Source of the DNA: JADJSS01 sp046329815
Lineage (GTDB): Bacteria; Bacteroidota; Bacteroidia; Chitinophagales; JADIYW01
Length of the DNA stretch: 64,000 bases
Assembly: GCA_046329815.1 (NCBI GenBank)
Contig: JAXLTY010000001.1
Coordinates: 1,178,001 to 1,242,000 of the forward strand
Direction: 5' to 3'
Shown: positions 8,771 through 18,223 of the stretch, piece after piece
Numbering within the stretch: position 1 is the stretch's first letter
How the letters are laid out: each line of letters starts with the position of its first letter
The notes under the pieces: model-generated
Told to the model about the DNA's origin: nothing
The model's input: only the letters and a program-made list of their open reading frames with translations
The model's database searches: none
Translations under genes and position numbers: made by a program

Positions 8771-10111
8771 ATGAAACGCATTATTATCATATTGTCTATT
8801 GTCGTTTATCCATTATCATTTGCATTTTCGCAAACATCATACACGTTGCAGCAATGTGTCGATTATGCGTTAAAAAATCACAGAAGCATTAAAAAAGCGC
8901 AAAACGATGTTGGTGTTGCGTATGCAAGAAAAAAAGAAGGTCAGTCTGCTTATTTTCCACAAATAAACGGTTTGGCAAAATGGGATTACAACATCCAATT
9001 GCAACAGTCAGCATTGCCTAATGAATTTGTACAATTAGGTGCTGCATTAGGACAGTCTTTTCCTAACACAGTTGCATTCGGCAATCATTTTACGACAATA
9101 CTTGGTGTGCAACTCGATCAATATTTATATAACAAATCCTACATCGATGGTATTAATGCAATCAAACCGAGTTATGAATTGGCTGAAATGAAAAAAATAA
9201 AAACAGAAGAAGAAGTTATTTATAATACGGTTGCTGCTTATTATCAAATCATTTTGATCAATGAAAATGAAAAACTATTGGCACAGAACGAATCGCGTTT
9301 GACTGCATTAATGCCTATTGTAAAATTACAATACGATAAAGGCGTTGCCAAGAAAATGGATGTTGACAGAATACAGGTAAACATCAATAATTTGGTTGCA
9401 CAACACGAAATTCTGAAAACAAAAAGAGAACTGGCATTCAATAATTTGAAATATAATATGGCACTTCCGATCGATTCTTCTATACAGATTGACACGAATT
9501 ACTCACGCGAATTGATTGATATCAACACCTATTCTGACACCGCAAATCTTAAAAACAGAATTGAATTAAAATTGCTGCATAAGAATTTTCAATTGCAAAG
9601 TGTATTGTATAAAAAAACACAAGCAGCTTATTTTCCGGTTTTATCTTTTTATGCAAAATATGCAGGACAAACTTTAGGCAATAAATTCACAGAATCGTTT
9701 AAACATTGGTCGCCGATTGCGGCTTTAGGTATAAAATTGGAAGTGCCCATTTTTGATGGTTTCAGAACGCAAAGTGCATTAAAACAAGCGCGTTTCAATT
9801 TACAATCCATCAAAGAAGATATTGCGATGACGGAAGAAGGTTTTAAACTACAGATAGAAAATTCAAAAACACAATACAGCGATGCTGTTAGAACGATAGA
9901 TATTAATAAAGCTAACTTAGATTTGGCTAAAAGCATATTAGACGTAGTCACTTTACAATATCAGAAAGGCGTGGTTGCTTACACTGAATTATTGTCCAGC
10001 GAATCATCTTACAAAGAAGCTGAAATCAATTATTTGTCTTCTTTTGTTGAGTTATTGAATGCAAAATTAGAAATCGATAAAGCAAACGGAAATCTAAATA
10101 AATACAAATAA
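8771..10111 (+). CDS. TolC-family outer-membrane efflux protein
   Basis: 446 residues with a signal peptide (MKRIIIILSIVVYPLSFAFS) followed by YTLQQCVDYALKNHRSIKKA, the typical start of Bacteroidota TolC/OprM proteins. Two long coiled-coil halves follow, the second ending with QYQKGVVAYTELLSSESSYK. It would form the outer-membrane channel of a tripartite pump with the adaptor and RND genes that follow. Part of the signal-peptide DNA (about 8797-8818) resembles the dispersed phrase repeats seen elsewhere in the window. A 57-bp gap carrying a small inverted repeat precedes the adaptor gene. Confidence 0.92.
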   Translation: MKRIIIILSIVVYPLSFAFSQTSYTLQQCVDYALKNHRSIKKAQNDVGVAYARKKEGQSAYFPQINGLAKWDYNIQLQQSALPNEFVQLGAALGQSFPNTVAFGNHFTTILGVQLDQYLYNKSYIDGINAIKPSYELAEMKKIKTEEEVIYNTVAAYYQIILINENEKLLAQNESRLTALMPIVKLQYDKGVAKKMDVDRIQVNINNLVAQHEILKTKRELAFNNLKYNMALPIDSSIQIDTNYSRELIDINTYSDTANLKNRIELKLLHKNFQLQSVLYKKTQAAYFPVLSFYAKYAGQTLGNKFTESFKHWSPIAALGIKLEVPIFDGFRTQSALKQARFNLQSIKEDIAMTEEGFKLQIENSKTQYSDAVRTIDINKANLDLAKSILDVVTLQYQKGVVAYTELLSSESSYKEAEINYLSSFVELLNAKLEIDKANGNLNKYK

Positions 10112-10119
10112 AGAGCAAC

Positions 10120-10152
10120 AACTTTTCTAAAGTACTGAACGCTGGAAAAGTT
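10120..10152 (+). repeat. Small inverted repeat between tolC and adaptor genes
   Basis: AACTTTTC (10120-10127) and GAAAAGTT (10145-10152) can form an 8-bp stem with a 17-nt loop inside the polycistronic mRNA. It could be an mRNA processing or stability element. No T-run follows, so it is not a convincing terminator. Confidence 0.35.
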
Positions 10153-10168
10153 AATAAAAACAAACAAT

Positions 10169-11227
10169 ATGAAAAATAAAATTACTATTGCAATTGTTGC
10201 AATCTTGCTAATTGGCGGAATGGCATATAAACTGACAAAAAACAAGAAGATCATTGAAAAAAATGAAACACCGGTTGACAGAACCAATGTGCCTGTTTCC
10301 GTAACTACATTCGACGCAAATTATTTTCCGGTGAATACTGATTATGCGTTGCCTGCAGTTTTAGATATCAATAAAAGTGGTATTATTACGGCAACTCAGC
10401 CAGGCAAATTGGCTGCGTTTAATATTGAAATTGGTCAACACGTTTCTAAAGGACAACTGATTGGAAAAATAGATTCTAAACAACGCGAAATCGGCATCAA
10501 GTCTTCTGATGCAACGATTAAAAAATTAGAATCGGATATACAACGTACGAAAGATCTAATTGAAGGCAACGCGGCGCCGGCTACTGCAATAAATGACTTG
10601 AATTATAACTTAGAAACAACGAAGATTCAAAAAGAAAATTATCAGCAGCAAATTGCAGATAATAATATTTATGCGCCAATCAGTGGTATTATTGTTCAGA
10701 AAAATGCAAATGCAGGCGAATTTGCAAATCCTGGAACACCATTGGCTTCTATTATGGATATTTCTGTATTGAAAGCAATTGTTTACGTAAGCGAAAATAA
10801 TGTGTATGATTTAAATGTTGGCCAATCAGCACAGGTTACTTCATCTGTTTTTCCAAATAAAATCGTGCGCGGAATCATTAAGTTTATTTCACCAAAAGGC
10901 GATGAAAACCATAACTACCGAGTAGAAGTAGAAATACCAAACAGTGGTTATAAAGCAGGAACCTATGTGTCAGTGAAGTTCAGCTTTAAAAAACCGGCAG
11001 AAGCATTACAGATTCCTAAAGTAGCATTGGTAGAAGGCGTGAAAAATCCTTATGTATATGTAGTAAAAGGCGATGGCATCGAAACACGTAAAGTAGAACT
11101 TGGAGAAGAGATCGGCGAAAATGTCATTGTCAGAAGTGGTTTGCTGGCAGGCGAGAAAGTGATCACCAGTGGTCAGATCAACCTTACAGCAAAAAGCAAA
11201 ATTGAAATTGTAAATTCTAAAAACTAA
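10169..11227 (+). CDS. RND efflux periplasmic adaptor (membrane fusion protein)
   Basis: 352 residues with an N-terminal membrane anchor (KITIAIVAILLIGGMAYKL). A split biotinyl-lipoyl domain follows: first half GIITATQPGKLAAFNIEIGQ, second half IYAPISGIIVQKNANAGEFA. A short helical hairpin lies between the halves, then a beta-barrel domain and a membrane-proximal domain ending SGLLAGEKVITSGQINLTAK. It bridges the RND pump in the inner membrane and TolC in the outer membrane. The stop codon is 4 bp before the RND gene start. Confidence 0.93.
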   Translation: MKNKITIAIVAILLIGGMAYKLTKNKKIIEKNETPVDRTNVPVSVTTFDANYFPVNTDYALPAVLDINKSGIITATQPGKLAAFNIEIGQHVSKGQLIGKIDSKQREIGIKSSDATIKKLESDIQRTKDLIEGNAAPATAINDLNYNLETTKIQKENYQQQIADNNIYAPISGIIVQKNANAGEFANPGTPLASIMDISVLKAIVYVSENNVYDLNVGQSAQVTSSVFPNKIVRGIIKFISPKGDENHNYRVEVEIPNSGYKAGTYVSVKFSFKKPAEALQIPKVALVEGVKNPYVYVVKGDGIETRKVELGEEIGENVIVRSGLLAGEKVITSGQINLTAKSKIEIVNSKN

Positions 11228-11231
11228 TCGA

Positions 11232-14200
11232 ATGTCTATCACGGAACTTGCGATAAAAAGACCATTGCTGATCAGCGTGATCTTTATTACGCTAATAATA
11301 TTTGGCTTTCTCGGCTACAGCGAATTGAGTTATAATCTATTACCAAAATTTGAAGCGCCGATTATTTCAGTACAAACAGTATATAAAGGTGCTTCTTCAG
11401 AAGAAGTACAGAATAATGTAACAAAGAAAATTGAAGATGCTGTTTCTTCTATTGAAGGTGTCGATGTCATTTCTTCTTCTTCACAGGAAAATGTTTCTAT
11501 TGTAACTGTTCAGTTAAAACAAAAAACAAACGCAAGCGCAGCTCAGACAGATGCGCAGCGAAAGATTAATAATATAAAGAATGATTTGCCCGAAGGTGTG
11601 GACGAACCGGTGATCAGTAAATTCAGTTCGAGTGATATTCCGGTGTTAAAAATGAGTACGTTTGGAAGTATTGGAGAAACCGAATTATATGACCTGGTAG
11701 ATCAGACGATCAAACCAATTATATTAAATGTTCCCGGTGTGGCGCAGGTTGACCTGATCGGCGGCAATAAACGAGAGATTGAAGTAAAGCTGGATAACGA
11801 GAAATTACAGGCATACAATTTATCATCGGCACAAGTAAGCCAGATGATTGCTGTAGGTAACATGTCTTATCCTGCAGGAAACATAGAAAATACAGACAGC
11901 CGTTTCACTATTCGTTTAGATGAAAAATTGACGGATGTAAATTCGTTACGCAATTTAATTATCAGAGAAAATAAAAACGGAAGTAAGATTTTATTAAAAG
12001 ATATTGCTACAGTTACCGATGCAACTGAAACGCCGACAACAATTAACCGCATTAATGGAAAAGTAGGTTTAGGTTTGCAGGTATTTAAGCAAACAGACGC
12101 TAATGCTGTAGAAGTAAGTACGCAGGTGAAAGCGAAATTAGACACGATTGTTCAGCAATATAAATCGAAAGGTTTTAAATATGAAGTAGCGATTGATCAA
12201 TCTACTTATACGATGGAATCGGCAACTTCGGTAATTCACGATTTATTTTTAGCAGTGATTATTGTAGCTGCGGTAATGTTAATCTTCCTGCATAGTTTCC
12301 GAAGTTCTGTGTTTATCCTGGTCTCTTTACCTTCAGCCATGATTCCTACTTTCTTATTAATGTACGTGATGGGTTTCTCACTGAACTTAATGACATTGCT
12401 CGCATTGTCATTAGTTGTAGGTATTTTGGTGGATGACAGTATTGTGGTATTGGAAAATATTTTCCGCCATATGGAAATGGGAAAAGACAAAGTGACTGCA
12501 TCTATTGATGGTCGTGCAGAAATCGGTTTTACTGCATTAGCCATCACCTTGGTGGATGTCGTAGTATTCGTTCCATTGTCACTGGCAGGCGGATTAATTG
12601 GTAATATTTTGCGTGAGTTTGCATTAGTCGTAGTGTTTTCTACATTAATGAGTTTATTCGTATCTTTTACATTAACACCATTATTAGTTTCTCGTTTCGG
12701 AAAACTGGAGCACTTGAGTTCCGATACACTTTGGGGAAAATTAAACATTGGATTTGAGAACCAGATTAATAAACTGATCGCTGCATATGGCAGAATCTTA
12801 GATTGGTCATTAAGCCATAAGCGATATGTTTTGATTGGTGTAATTGCATTATTCGCAGGTGCAGGCAGTTTAGGTTATTTCGGTTTCATTGGAAGCTCTT
12901 TTGCAGGTAATGGCGACAGAGGCGAATTTAACTTGATCGTAGAATTAGATCCTCAGGCGACCTTGGCTCAAACTAATCGTGTAACGCAACGTATAGAAAA
13001 CATCATACTTTCTTACCCTGATTTAGTAACTAAAGTATTTACAAATGTAGGTGCAACCGGAACAATGATGGGTGGCAGTATTTCCACACCGAACCAGGCA
13101 GATATGACTGTTGGCTTAATTAATAAATTAGATCGCACCATTTCTACAGAAGAATTTTGTGCTATAATTCGACCACGTTTAGATAGTATTCCTGGTATCA
13201 AATTTTCTATGAAACCAACAACGGTTACCGGTAATAACCAACCACAAATACAAATTGTAGTTACTGGCGCCGACATGAATGAATTATGGGCAGCCGCAAA
13301 AAAAATAAAAGAGATCATTACCAAAACACCTGGTGCTGACTATGTAGAATTCAGCACTAAATCATTGAAAACAGAAGTTCAGATAAAATTGGACAGAGAT
13401 AAAATTGCTAAGATGGGTTTGAGTATTCCGATGGTTGGTGCTGCTATACAATTAGCTTTCCGCGGAAACGATCAGTCTAAATTTAAAGACAATGGCGAAG
13501 ATTATGCGATCAATATTATGTATGATAAAGCTGATAAAAAATCAATAGATAATTTAGCGAATACTACGCTGCAGACACCACAAGGCGCTGTGATCCGTTT
13601 AGGTGATATCGCTACGTTAGAAGAAATACAAGGACAAGCCGTATTGGAACGATATAATCGTTTGAATTCTATCCAGATATTAGCGTCTTCAGTAGGCAGA
13701 CCAACGGGTTCGGTAACGGCGGATATCAAAAAGCAAATTGATGCGGCAGGTTTTCCGTCAAGTATTGGTATTGACTATTTAGGCGAACAAAAAAACCAAG
13801 GCGAATCTTTCGGCAGCTTAGGCATCGCTATGGGTATTGGTATTTTGCTGGTATATTTAATTATGGTGGCTTTATACGAAAGTACTTTGTATCCTTTTGT
13901 GGTATTATTCTCCATTCCTGTTGCATTGATTGGAGCAATACTGGCACTGTCTTTAACAATGGAAAGTTTAAGTATCTTCGGATTTATCGGATTTATTATG
14001 TTAATGGGCTTGGTGGCGAAGAACGGTATTTTATTAGTTGACTTTACGAACCACCTGAAAGAACAAGGACTTCAATTAAAAGAAGCGCTGGTTGAAGCAG
14101 GAAAGGAACGTTTGCGTCCAATCCTGATGACAACAGTTGCGATGATCTTAGGTATGCTTCCAATCGCTATGTCGAATGGACCAGGTTCTGAGTTCAAACG

Positions 14201-14360
14201 CTCAATGGCTTGGGTAATTATTGGTGGTTTAACAAGTTCGTTATTATTAACCTTGATTGTAGTGCCAACTGTATATTATTTATTTGACAGACTAAAAGAA
14301 AAACTATCAAAGAAAAAAAATAAACCTGCAACGCAATCGTTAGACATTGCAGCGCAATAA
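11232..14360 (+). CDS. RND-family efflux permease (AcrB/HAE-1 type)
   Basis: 1042 residues, the standard length of hydrophobe/amphiphile RND pumps. It starts MSITELAIKRPLLISVIFIT, has twelve predicted membrane segments in a 1+5, 1+5 arrangement, and two large periplasmic loops. Transmembrane helix 4 carries the proton-relay aspartate pair in LVVGILVDDSIVVLENIF. The second half carries GFIGFIMLMGLVAKNGILLV. It is the energy-coupled component of the tripartite pump. The transported compound cannot be told from sequence. A strong terminator follows at 14383. Confidence 0.95.
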   Translation: MSITELAIKRPLLISVIFITLIIFGFLGYSELSYNLLPKFEAPIISVQTVYKGASSEEVQNNVTKKIEDAVSSIEGVDVISSSSQENVSIVTVQLKQKTNASAAQTDAQRKINNIKNDLPEGVDEPVISKFSSSDIPVLKMSTFGSIGETELYDLVDQTIKPIILNVPGVAQVDLIGGNKREIEVKLDNEKLQAYNLSSAQVSQMIAVGNMSYPAGNIENTDSRFTIRLDEKLTDVNSLRNLIIRENKNGSKILLKDIATVTDATETPTTINRINGKVGLGLQVFKQTDANAVEVSTQVKAKLDTIVQQYKSKGFKYEVAIDQSTYTMESATSVIHDLFLAVIIVAAVMLIFLHSFRSSVFILVSLPSAMIPTFLLMYVMGFSLNLMTLLALSLVVGILVDDSIVVLENIFRHMEMGKDKVTASIDGRAEIGFTALAITLVDVVVFVPLSLAGGLIGNILREFALVVVFSTLMSLFVSFTLTPLLVSRFGKLEHLSSDTLWGKLNIGFENQINKLIAAYGRILDWSLSHKRYVLIGVIALFAGAGSLGYFGFIGSSFAGNGDRGEFNLIVELDPQATLAQTNRVTQRIENIILSYPDLVTKVFTNVGATGTMMGGSISTPNQADMTVGLINKLDRTISTEEFCAIIRPRLDSIPGIKFSMKPTTVTGNNQPQIQIVVTGADMNELWAAAKKIKEIITKTPGADYVEFSTKSLKTEVQIKLDRDKIAKMGLSIPMVGAAIQLAFRGNDQSKFKDNGEDYAINIMYDKADKKSIDNLANTTLQTPQGAVIRLGDIATLEEIQGQAVLERYNRLNSIQILASSVGRPTGSVTADIKKQIDAAGFPSSIGIDYLGEQKNQGESFGSLGIAMGIGILLVYLIMVALYESTLYPFVVLFSIPVALIGAILALSLTMESLSIFGFIGFIMLMGLVAKNGILLVDFTNHLKEQGLQLKEALVEAGKERLRPILMTTVAMILGMLPIAMSNGPGSEFKRSMAWVIIGGLTSSLLLTLIVVPTVYYLFDRLKEKLSKKKNKPATQSLDIAAQ

Positions 14361-14382
14361 ATAAACAAAACATACATTAAAT

Positions 14383-14413
14383 AAAAAGGAAGCAAATTAT
14401 CGCTTCCTTTTTT
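14383..14413 (+). terminator. Intrinsic terminator of the efflux operon
   Basis: 11-bp perfect stem AAAAAGGAAGC / GCTTCCTTTTT with an 8-nt loop and a T-run, starting 22 bp after the RND stop codon. Confidence 0.88.
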
Positions 14414-14451
14414 ATCAAAGAATTTAATAAAATGTTTCTATTTTTATCTGT

Positions 14452-16218
14452 ATGCTTTTGTTTAAAAATGGTCGAATAACATTTACTGCTTGCTGCCTGT
14501 TGTTTACTGTCTGCTCATTCTCACAGGAATACAGGAACAGCGGTTTTGTAAAGCCAATGAATTTGCCGTTCAATTTAGCAGGCAGTTTTGGCGAGCCGCG
14601 TCCGGATCACTTTCATTCAGGTATTGACATAAAAACAAATGGTGTTGAAGGCGAACCTGTTTTTGCTATTGGTGATGGTTATATTTCAAGAATACGAGTT
14701 TCGCCGTATGGTTATGGAAAAGCAATCTACATTACACATACCAATGGCTTTACCAGTGTCTATGGACATTTGAGCAAATTTTATGGCGCTATAGAAAAGT
14801 ATATTCATGAACAACATTACTTGCAAAGAAAATCAGAATTAGATTTGACACTGGATGCTTCCGTTTTTCCATTAAAACAAAATGACACCATCGCATTTTC
14901 CGGAAACACTGGCGGAAGCACGGCACCACATTTACATTTTGAAATACGAAATACCAAAACCGAACACGCACTCAATCCATTAGACTTTTATCCGAAAGAT
15001 TTTTATGTAGATACGATTCCACCGCTGTTGAATAAAGTAAAGATATACGAATTAAATAAAGACCAGTTTCCTGTATCTACTTCGGTTTATTCATTAAGAA
15101 AAATAAATAGTTATTTTACTAATGACACCTCGATTGAACTAATAAATACAAATCAGTTCTATTTATCATTAGAAGGTTTTGACAAACAAGATAATTCAAC
15201 AAATAAAAATGGAATAAAAAAGATCGAAGTTTTTAAAAGAGACAGTTTAGTTTTTAAATATGATTTGACAGAAATAGATTTTGATAAAACACGTATGTGC
15301 AATGCATTTGTTGATTACAATGAAATGATAAGTGGCAACGGTTATTTCTATAATTGTTACAAACTTAATAACAATACTTTGCCAATTTATACAGCAAGTA
15401 ATAAAGGAATAATATCAGCAAATGCAAATGACACAATAGATTTAGATATTATATGTTCCGATTACAATAACAACAAAACAAAAATTAAATTAAATTTAAA
15501 TACCTGGTCTGTTTTTTTTGAAGATATTGACACTGCCAACTATCATTTCCCAAATGTTCCAAAATTTTCACATGGTGTTAAATCTATAAGATATATCAAT
15601 ACTGAGAAAGCAGATAGCATTATCTCAAGTAATTTTAAAATTCTATTTCCGGCAAATACATTCTATAATAATACTTATATTGAAAGCTATCCATTTCCAT
15701 TTTATGATACTGCTTTAAGCATGATTTCTAATGTTTGTTTTGTTAATTGGGAAACTATAATTCCGCTTCAAAAAGCCGCTTCGATACAATTCAAATCTTC
15801 CATAAAAAAGAACAGAAATAAAATCGTCATTGTTCGTCAAAATCATAAAGAAAAAGAAACGGCGCTAAAAACTACGTTTGATAAAACTAGGTTTTATGCT
15901 GAAACTAAAGAACTCGGCACTTTTTATTTAAAATACGACACCACAAAACCGGAAATTGCTTTAGATTCAACCATTCACAATATGCAATACGCAGTACGCA
16001 ATACACTCACAGCAAAAATCACTGACAATCTTTCCGGTATCAATACTTACAATGGTTATATTGACGACCAATGGATCAATTTTTATTACGATGCAAAAAA
16101 TGACATGATACAATACAATATTGATGAACATTGCACTAAAGGTGAACATATTTTGAAAATTATTGTTACTGATAATGTCGGAAATAAAAACACGATCACT
16201 CAAAAATTTATTTATTAA
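14452..16218 (+). CDS. Secreted M23-family metallopeptidase
   Basis: 588 residues with an N-terminal signal sequence ending near CSFSQ. The M23 (lysostaphin/LytM-like) domain has zinc ligands visible as HFHSGIDI (H55, D59) and HLHFEIR (His near 161-163), with YGHL between. A long beta-rich C-terminal region of about 380 residues follows, including IALDSTIHNM... and GNKNTITQKFIY-type Ig-like segments. Likely a periplasmic or outer-membrane peptidoglycan endopeptidase. The DNA encoding the signal peptide (14483-14514) and a segment at 15981-16004 resemble the dispersed phrase-like repeats, an unusual origin for coding sequence. Confidence 0.88.
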   Translation: MLLFKNGRITFTACCLLFTVCSFSQEYRNSGFVKPMNLPFNLAGSFGEPRPDHFHSGIDIKTNGVEGEPVFAIGDGYISRIRVSPYGYGKAIYITHTNGFTSVYGHLSKFYGAIEKYIHEQHYLQRKSELDLTLDASVFPLKQNDTIAFSGNTGGSTAPHLHFEIRNTKTEHALNPLDFYPKDFYVDTIPPLLNKVKIYELNKDQFPVSTSVYSLRKINSYFTNDTSIELINTNQFYLSLEGFDKQDNSTNKNGIKKIEVFKRDSLVFKYDLTEIDFDKTRMCNAFVDYNEMISGNGYFYNCYKLNNNTLPIYTASNKGIISANANDTIDLDIICSDYNNNKTKIKLNLNTWSVFFEDIDTANYHFPNVPKFSHGVKSIRYINTEKADSIISSNFKILFPANTFYNNTYIESYPFPFYDTALSMISNVCFVNWETIIPLQKAASIQFKSSIKKNRNKIVIVRQNHKEKETALKTTFDKTRFYAETKELGTFYLKYDTTKPEIALDSTIHNMQYAVRNTLTAKITDNLSGINTYNGYIDDQWINFYYDAKNDMIQYNIDEHCTKGEHILKIIVTDNVGNKNTITQKFIY

Positions 16219-16227
16219 CTATCTTGG

Positions 16228-16285
16228 CTCACAGATTTCTCAAATTTACCCAGATTTTTTCTGAGCAATTCGTGTAATCTGTGAG
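16228..16285. repeat. Intergenic inverted repeat of the CACAGATT/AATCTGTG type
   Basis: CTCACAGATT (16228-16237) and AATCTGTGAG (16276-16285) are perfect 10-bp inverted arms. They flank a stretch of related words (ACCCAGATTTTTT, AATTCGTGTAATC). This resembles a dispersed intergenic repeat type seen in many bacterial genomes. Confidence 0.6.
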
Positions 16286-16306
16286 ATAATTAAAAAAGAC
16301 AACACT

Positions 16307-16735
16307 ATGCTGACTGAAGGAACAAAAGCACCAAAAATTAAAGGCGTTGATTTTAAAGACAAAACTACCGTTCTCTATTTTTATCCAAAAGATGATACGC
16401 CTGGCTGTACAGCGAATGCTTGCGATTTTAGAGATAACTATGCGTCATTAACCAAACAAGGTTTTACTATCATTGGTGTTTCACCGCAAGACGAAAAATC
16501 GCATAATAAATTCAAAGCGAAATACGATTTGCCTTTTGAATTGATTCCTGATACCGACAAAACCATCGCGCACGCATACGAAGTTTGGGGCAAGAAAAAA
16601 TTTATGGGAAAAGAGTATGAAGGCATTTTGCGTACTACTTTCGTCATTGACGGCAAAGGAAAAATTATAAAAATCATCGATAAAGTAGATACAAAAAATG
16701 CGACGAAGCAATTACTGGAAGAATTGAAAGCATAA
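16307..16735 (+). CDS. bcp: Thioredoxin-dependent peroxiredoxin, BCP type
   Basis: 142 residues. It has the AhpC/TSA fold start (GTKAPKIKGVDFKDKTTVLY) and the peroxidatic cysteine motif FYPKDDTPGCTANACDFRD. The peroxidatic Cys is in PGCT and the resolving Cys lies five residues later, as in atypical 2-Cys BCP proteins. A conserved GVSPQDEKSH and a late arginine (ILRTTFVID) are present. It reduces hydrogen peroxide and organic hydroperoxides using thioredoxin in the cytoplasm. It probably stands alone; a repeat precedes it and a promoter element for the next gene follows. Confidence 0.95.
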   Translation: MLTEGTKAPKIKGVDFKDKTTVLYFYPKDDTPGCTANACDFRDNYASLTKQGFTIIGVSPQDEKSHNKFKAKYDLPFELIPDTDKTIAHAYEVWGKKKFMGKEYEGILRTTFVIDGKGKIIKIIDKVDTKNATKQLLEELKA

Positions 16736-16789
16736 TATTTATTTACACATACGTGCCGAACTTTTATGAAACAAACAAACTCTGTTTTG

Positions 16790-16797
16790 TAAATTTG
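16790..16797 (+). promoter_or_regulatory. -7 promoter element of the AmgK/RapZ fusion gene
   Basis: TAAATTTG matches TAnnTTTG and ends 4 nt before the ATG at 16802, so the transcript would be leaderless or nearly so. No TTTG was found at -33 spacing. Confidence 0.45.
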
Positions 16798-16801
16798 TTT
16801 A

Positions 16802-18223
16802 ATGAACGCATCTGAAATTTTAGCAGAATTATTTCTTATACATTTTAAAGAACAAACAGAAACAATCAGTCAGTTGCCACAAGCCGGTTCTGACAGAATC
16901 TATTTTCGTTTGATTTCCAAAAATCACAGTGCTGTCGGCACATTCAGTAAAGATGTTTTAGAAAATGAAACGTTCATTCATCATACAAACCACTTCATTA
17001 AAAAAAATATTGCCGTTCCAAAGGTTTATATTGTAAGTGAAGACAAACAATATTATTTGCAGCAAGATCTTGGCGATGTGAGTTTGTATTCTTTGATTAA
17101 AGAAAAAGGTATCAATGATGAAGTAAAAAATTATCTGAAAGAAGTATTAAAACAATTAGCTTACTTACAAATTAAAGGCGCAGAAAATTTTGATTTTAAG
17201 AAGTGCTATCCAATTGAAGAATTTGACAAAAGCTCGATGTTTTGGGATTTGAATTCATTCAAATATTATTTCGCGCGCGTAGCGCGCGCGCATTTCAGCG
17301 AACCTGAATTGAATAAAGATTTCAATGCATTGTGTGATTATTTGCTCCAAGAGAAAAACCAATACTTCATGTTTCGTGATTGCCAGTCGCGCAATGTAAT
17401 GATACACGAAAACAAACCATATTTTATCGATTATCAAGGTGGCCGAAAAGGTGCTTTGCAATACGATGCTGCATCTTTGTTATGGCAAGCCGGCGCAAAA
17501 ATTCCTATAGATATTAAAAACGAATTGTTTGATTTTTATACAGAAGAAGTTGCGAAACTAATTCCAATCGACAAAAAAGATTTTAAAGAACGATACAATG
17601 GTTTTGTATTAATAAGAATTCTTCAGGTGCTGGGCGCGTATGGTTTTCGCGGCTTGATTGAACGTCGTCCGCATTTTATTGAAAGCATTGTACCTGCGTT
17701 GGAAAACGTAAAATACTTTATCGACAACATAAAAGATTTGCCTGAATTAAATAGTGTTTTGAAACAATTAGTGGCTTCCGATATTTTTAACTACAAGAAA
17801 TATGATGGCTCGCAGAAAAAGTTAGAAGTAGAAATCAATAGCTTTTCTTTTAAACGCGGTTTGCCAAAAGAAGAAAACGGAAACGGCGGCGGCTTTATTT
17901 TTGACTGTCGTGGTTTGCACAATCCTGGAAGATACGAACCATACAAGCTATTGACAGGAAAAGACAAACCTGTTATAGAATTTTTAGAAACACAGAGTAA
18001 AGCGAAAGAATTTTTGGAACACGTTTGGCAAACAGTTGATATTGCCATTGAAAATTATTTAGAACGCGATTTTGAGCATTTGCAAATTAATTTCGGTTGC
18101 ACCGGCGGACAACATCGCAGTGTGTATTGCGCGGAACAGACTGCAAAACATCTGAAAGAAAAATACAACGCAAAAGTGAAACTAAAACACATCGAACGCG
18201 AATTACAAGGACAATTTATATGA
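16802..18223 (+). CDS. Sugar kinase (AmgK-like aminoglycoside phosphotransferase fold) fused to RapZ C-terminal domain
   Basis: 473 residues with two domains. Residues about 20-300 are an APH/choline-kinase-fold phosphotransferase. It has the catalytic loop FRDCQSRNVMI and metal-binding YFIDYQGGRKGALQYDAASLL, closely resembling AmgK, the anomeric MurNAc/GlcNAc kinase of peptidoglycan recycling. Residues about 340-473 match the RapZ C-terminal domain: FIFDCRGLHNPGRYEP, then INFGCTGGQHRSVYCAE. RapZ senses glucosamine-6-phosphate in enterobacteria. The downstream MurU-like nucleotidyltransferase supports a cell-wall sugar salvage role, which remains an inference. The gene overlaps the next one by 4 bp (ATGA). 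An alternating CG palindrome lies inside it at 17272-17291. Confidence 0.85.
   Translation: MNASEILAELFLIHFKEQTETISQLPQAGSDRIYFRLISKNHSAVGTFSKDVLENETFIHHTNHFIKKNIAVPKVYIVSEDKQYYLQQDLGDVSLYSLIKEKGINDEVKNYLKEVLKQLAYLQIKGAENFDFKKCYPIEEFDKSSMFWDLNSFKYYFARVARAHFSEPELNKDFNALCDYLLQEKNQYFMFRDCQSRNVMIHENKPYFIDYQGGRKGALQYDAASLLWQAGAKIPIDIKNELFDFYTEEVAKLIPIDKKDFKERYNGFVLIRILQVLGAYGFRGLIERRPHFIESIVPALENVKYFIDNIKDLPELNSVLKQLVASDIFNYKKYDGSQKKLEVEINSFSFKRGLPKEENGNGGGFIFDCRGLHNPGRYEPYKLLTGKDKPVIEFLETQSKAKEFLEHVWQTVDIAIENYLERDFEHLQINFGCTGGQHRSVYCAEQTAKHLKEKYNAKVKLKHIERELQGQFI

Noticed and set aside
12236..12748. 170-residue reading frame antisense to the RND pump
   Set aside because: Low-complexity shadow of a strongly conserved membrane-protein gene; no promoter, no family pattern.
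18097..18219. N-terminal extension of the small membrane protein
   Set aside because: This part lies wholly inside the RapZ domain of the upstream gene in another frame; the ATGA overlap at 18220 is the normal coupled start.
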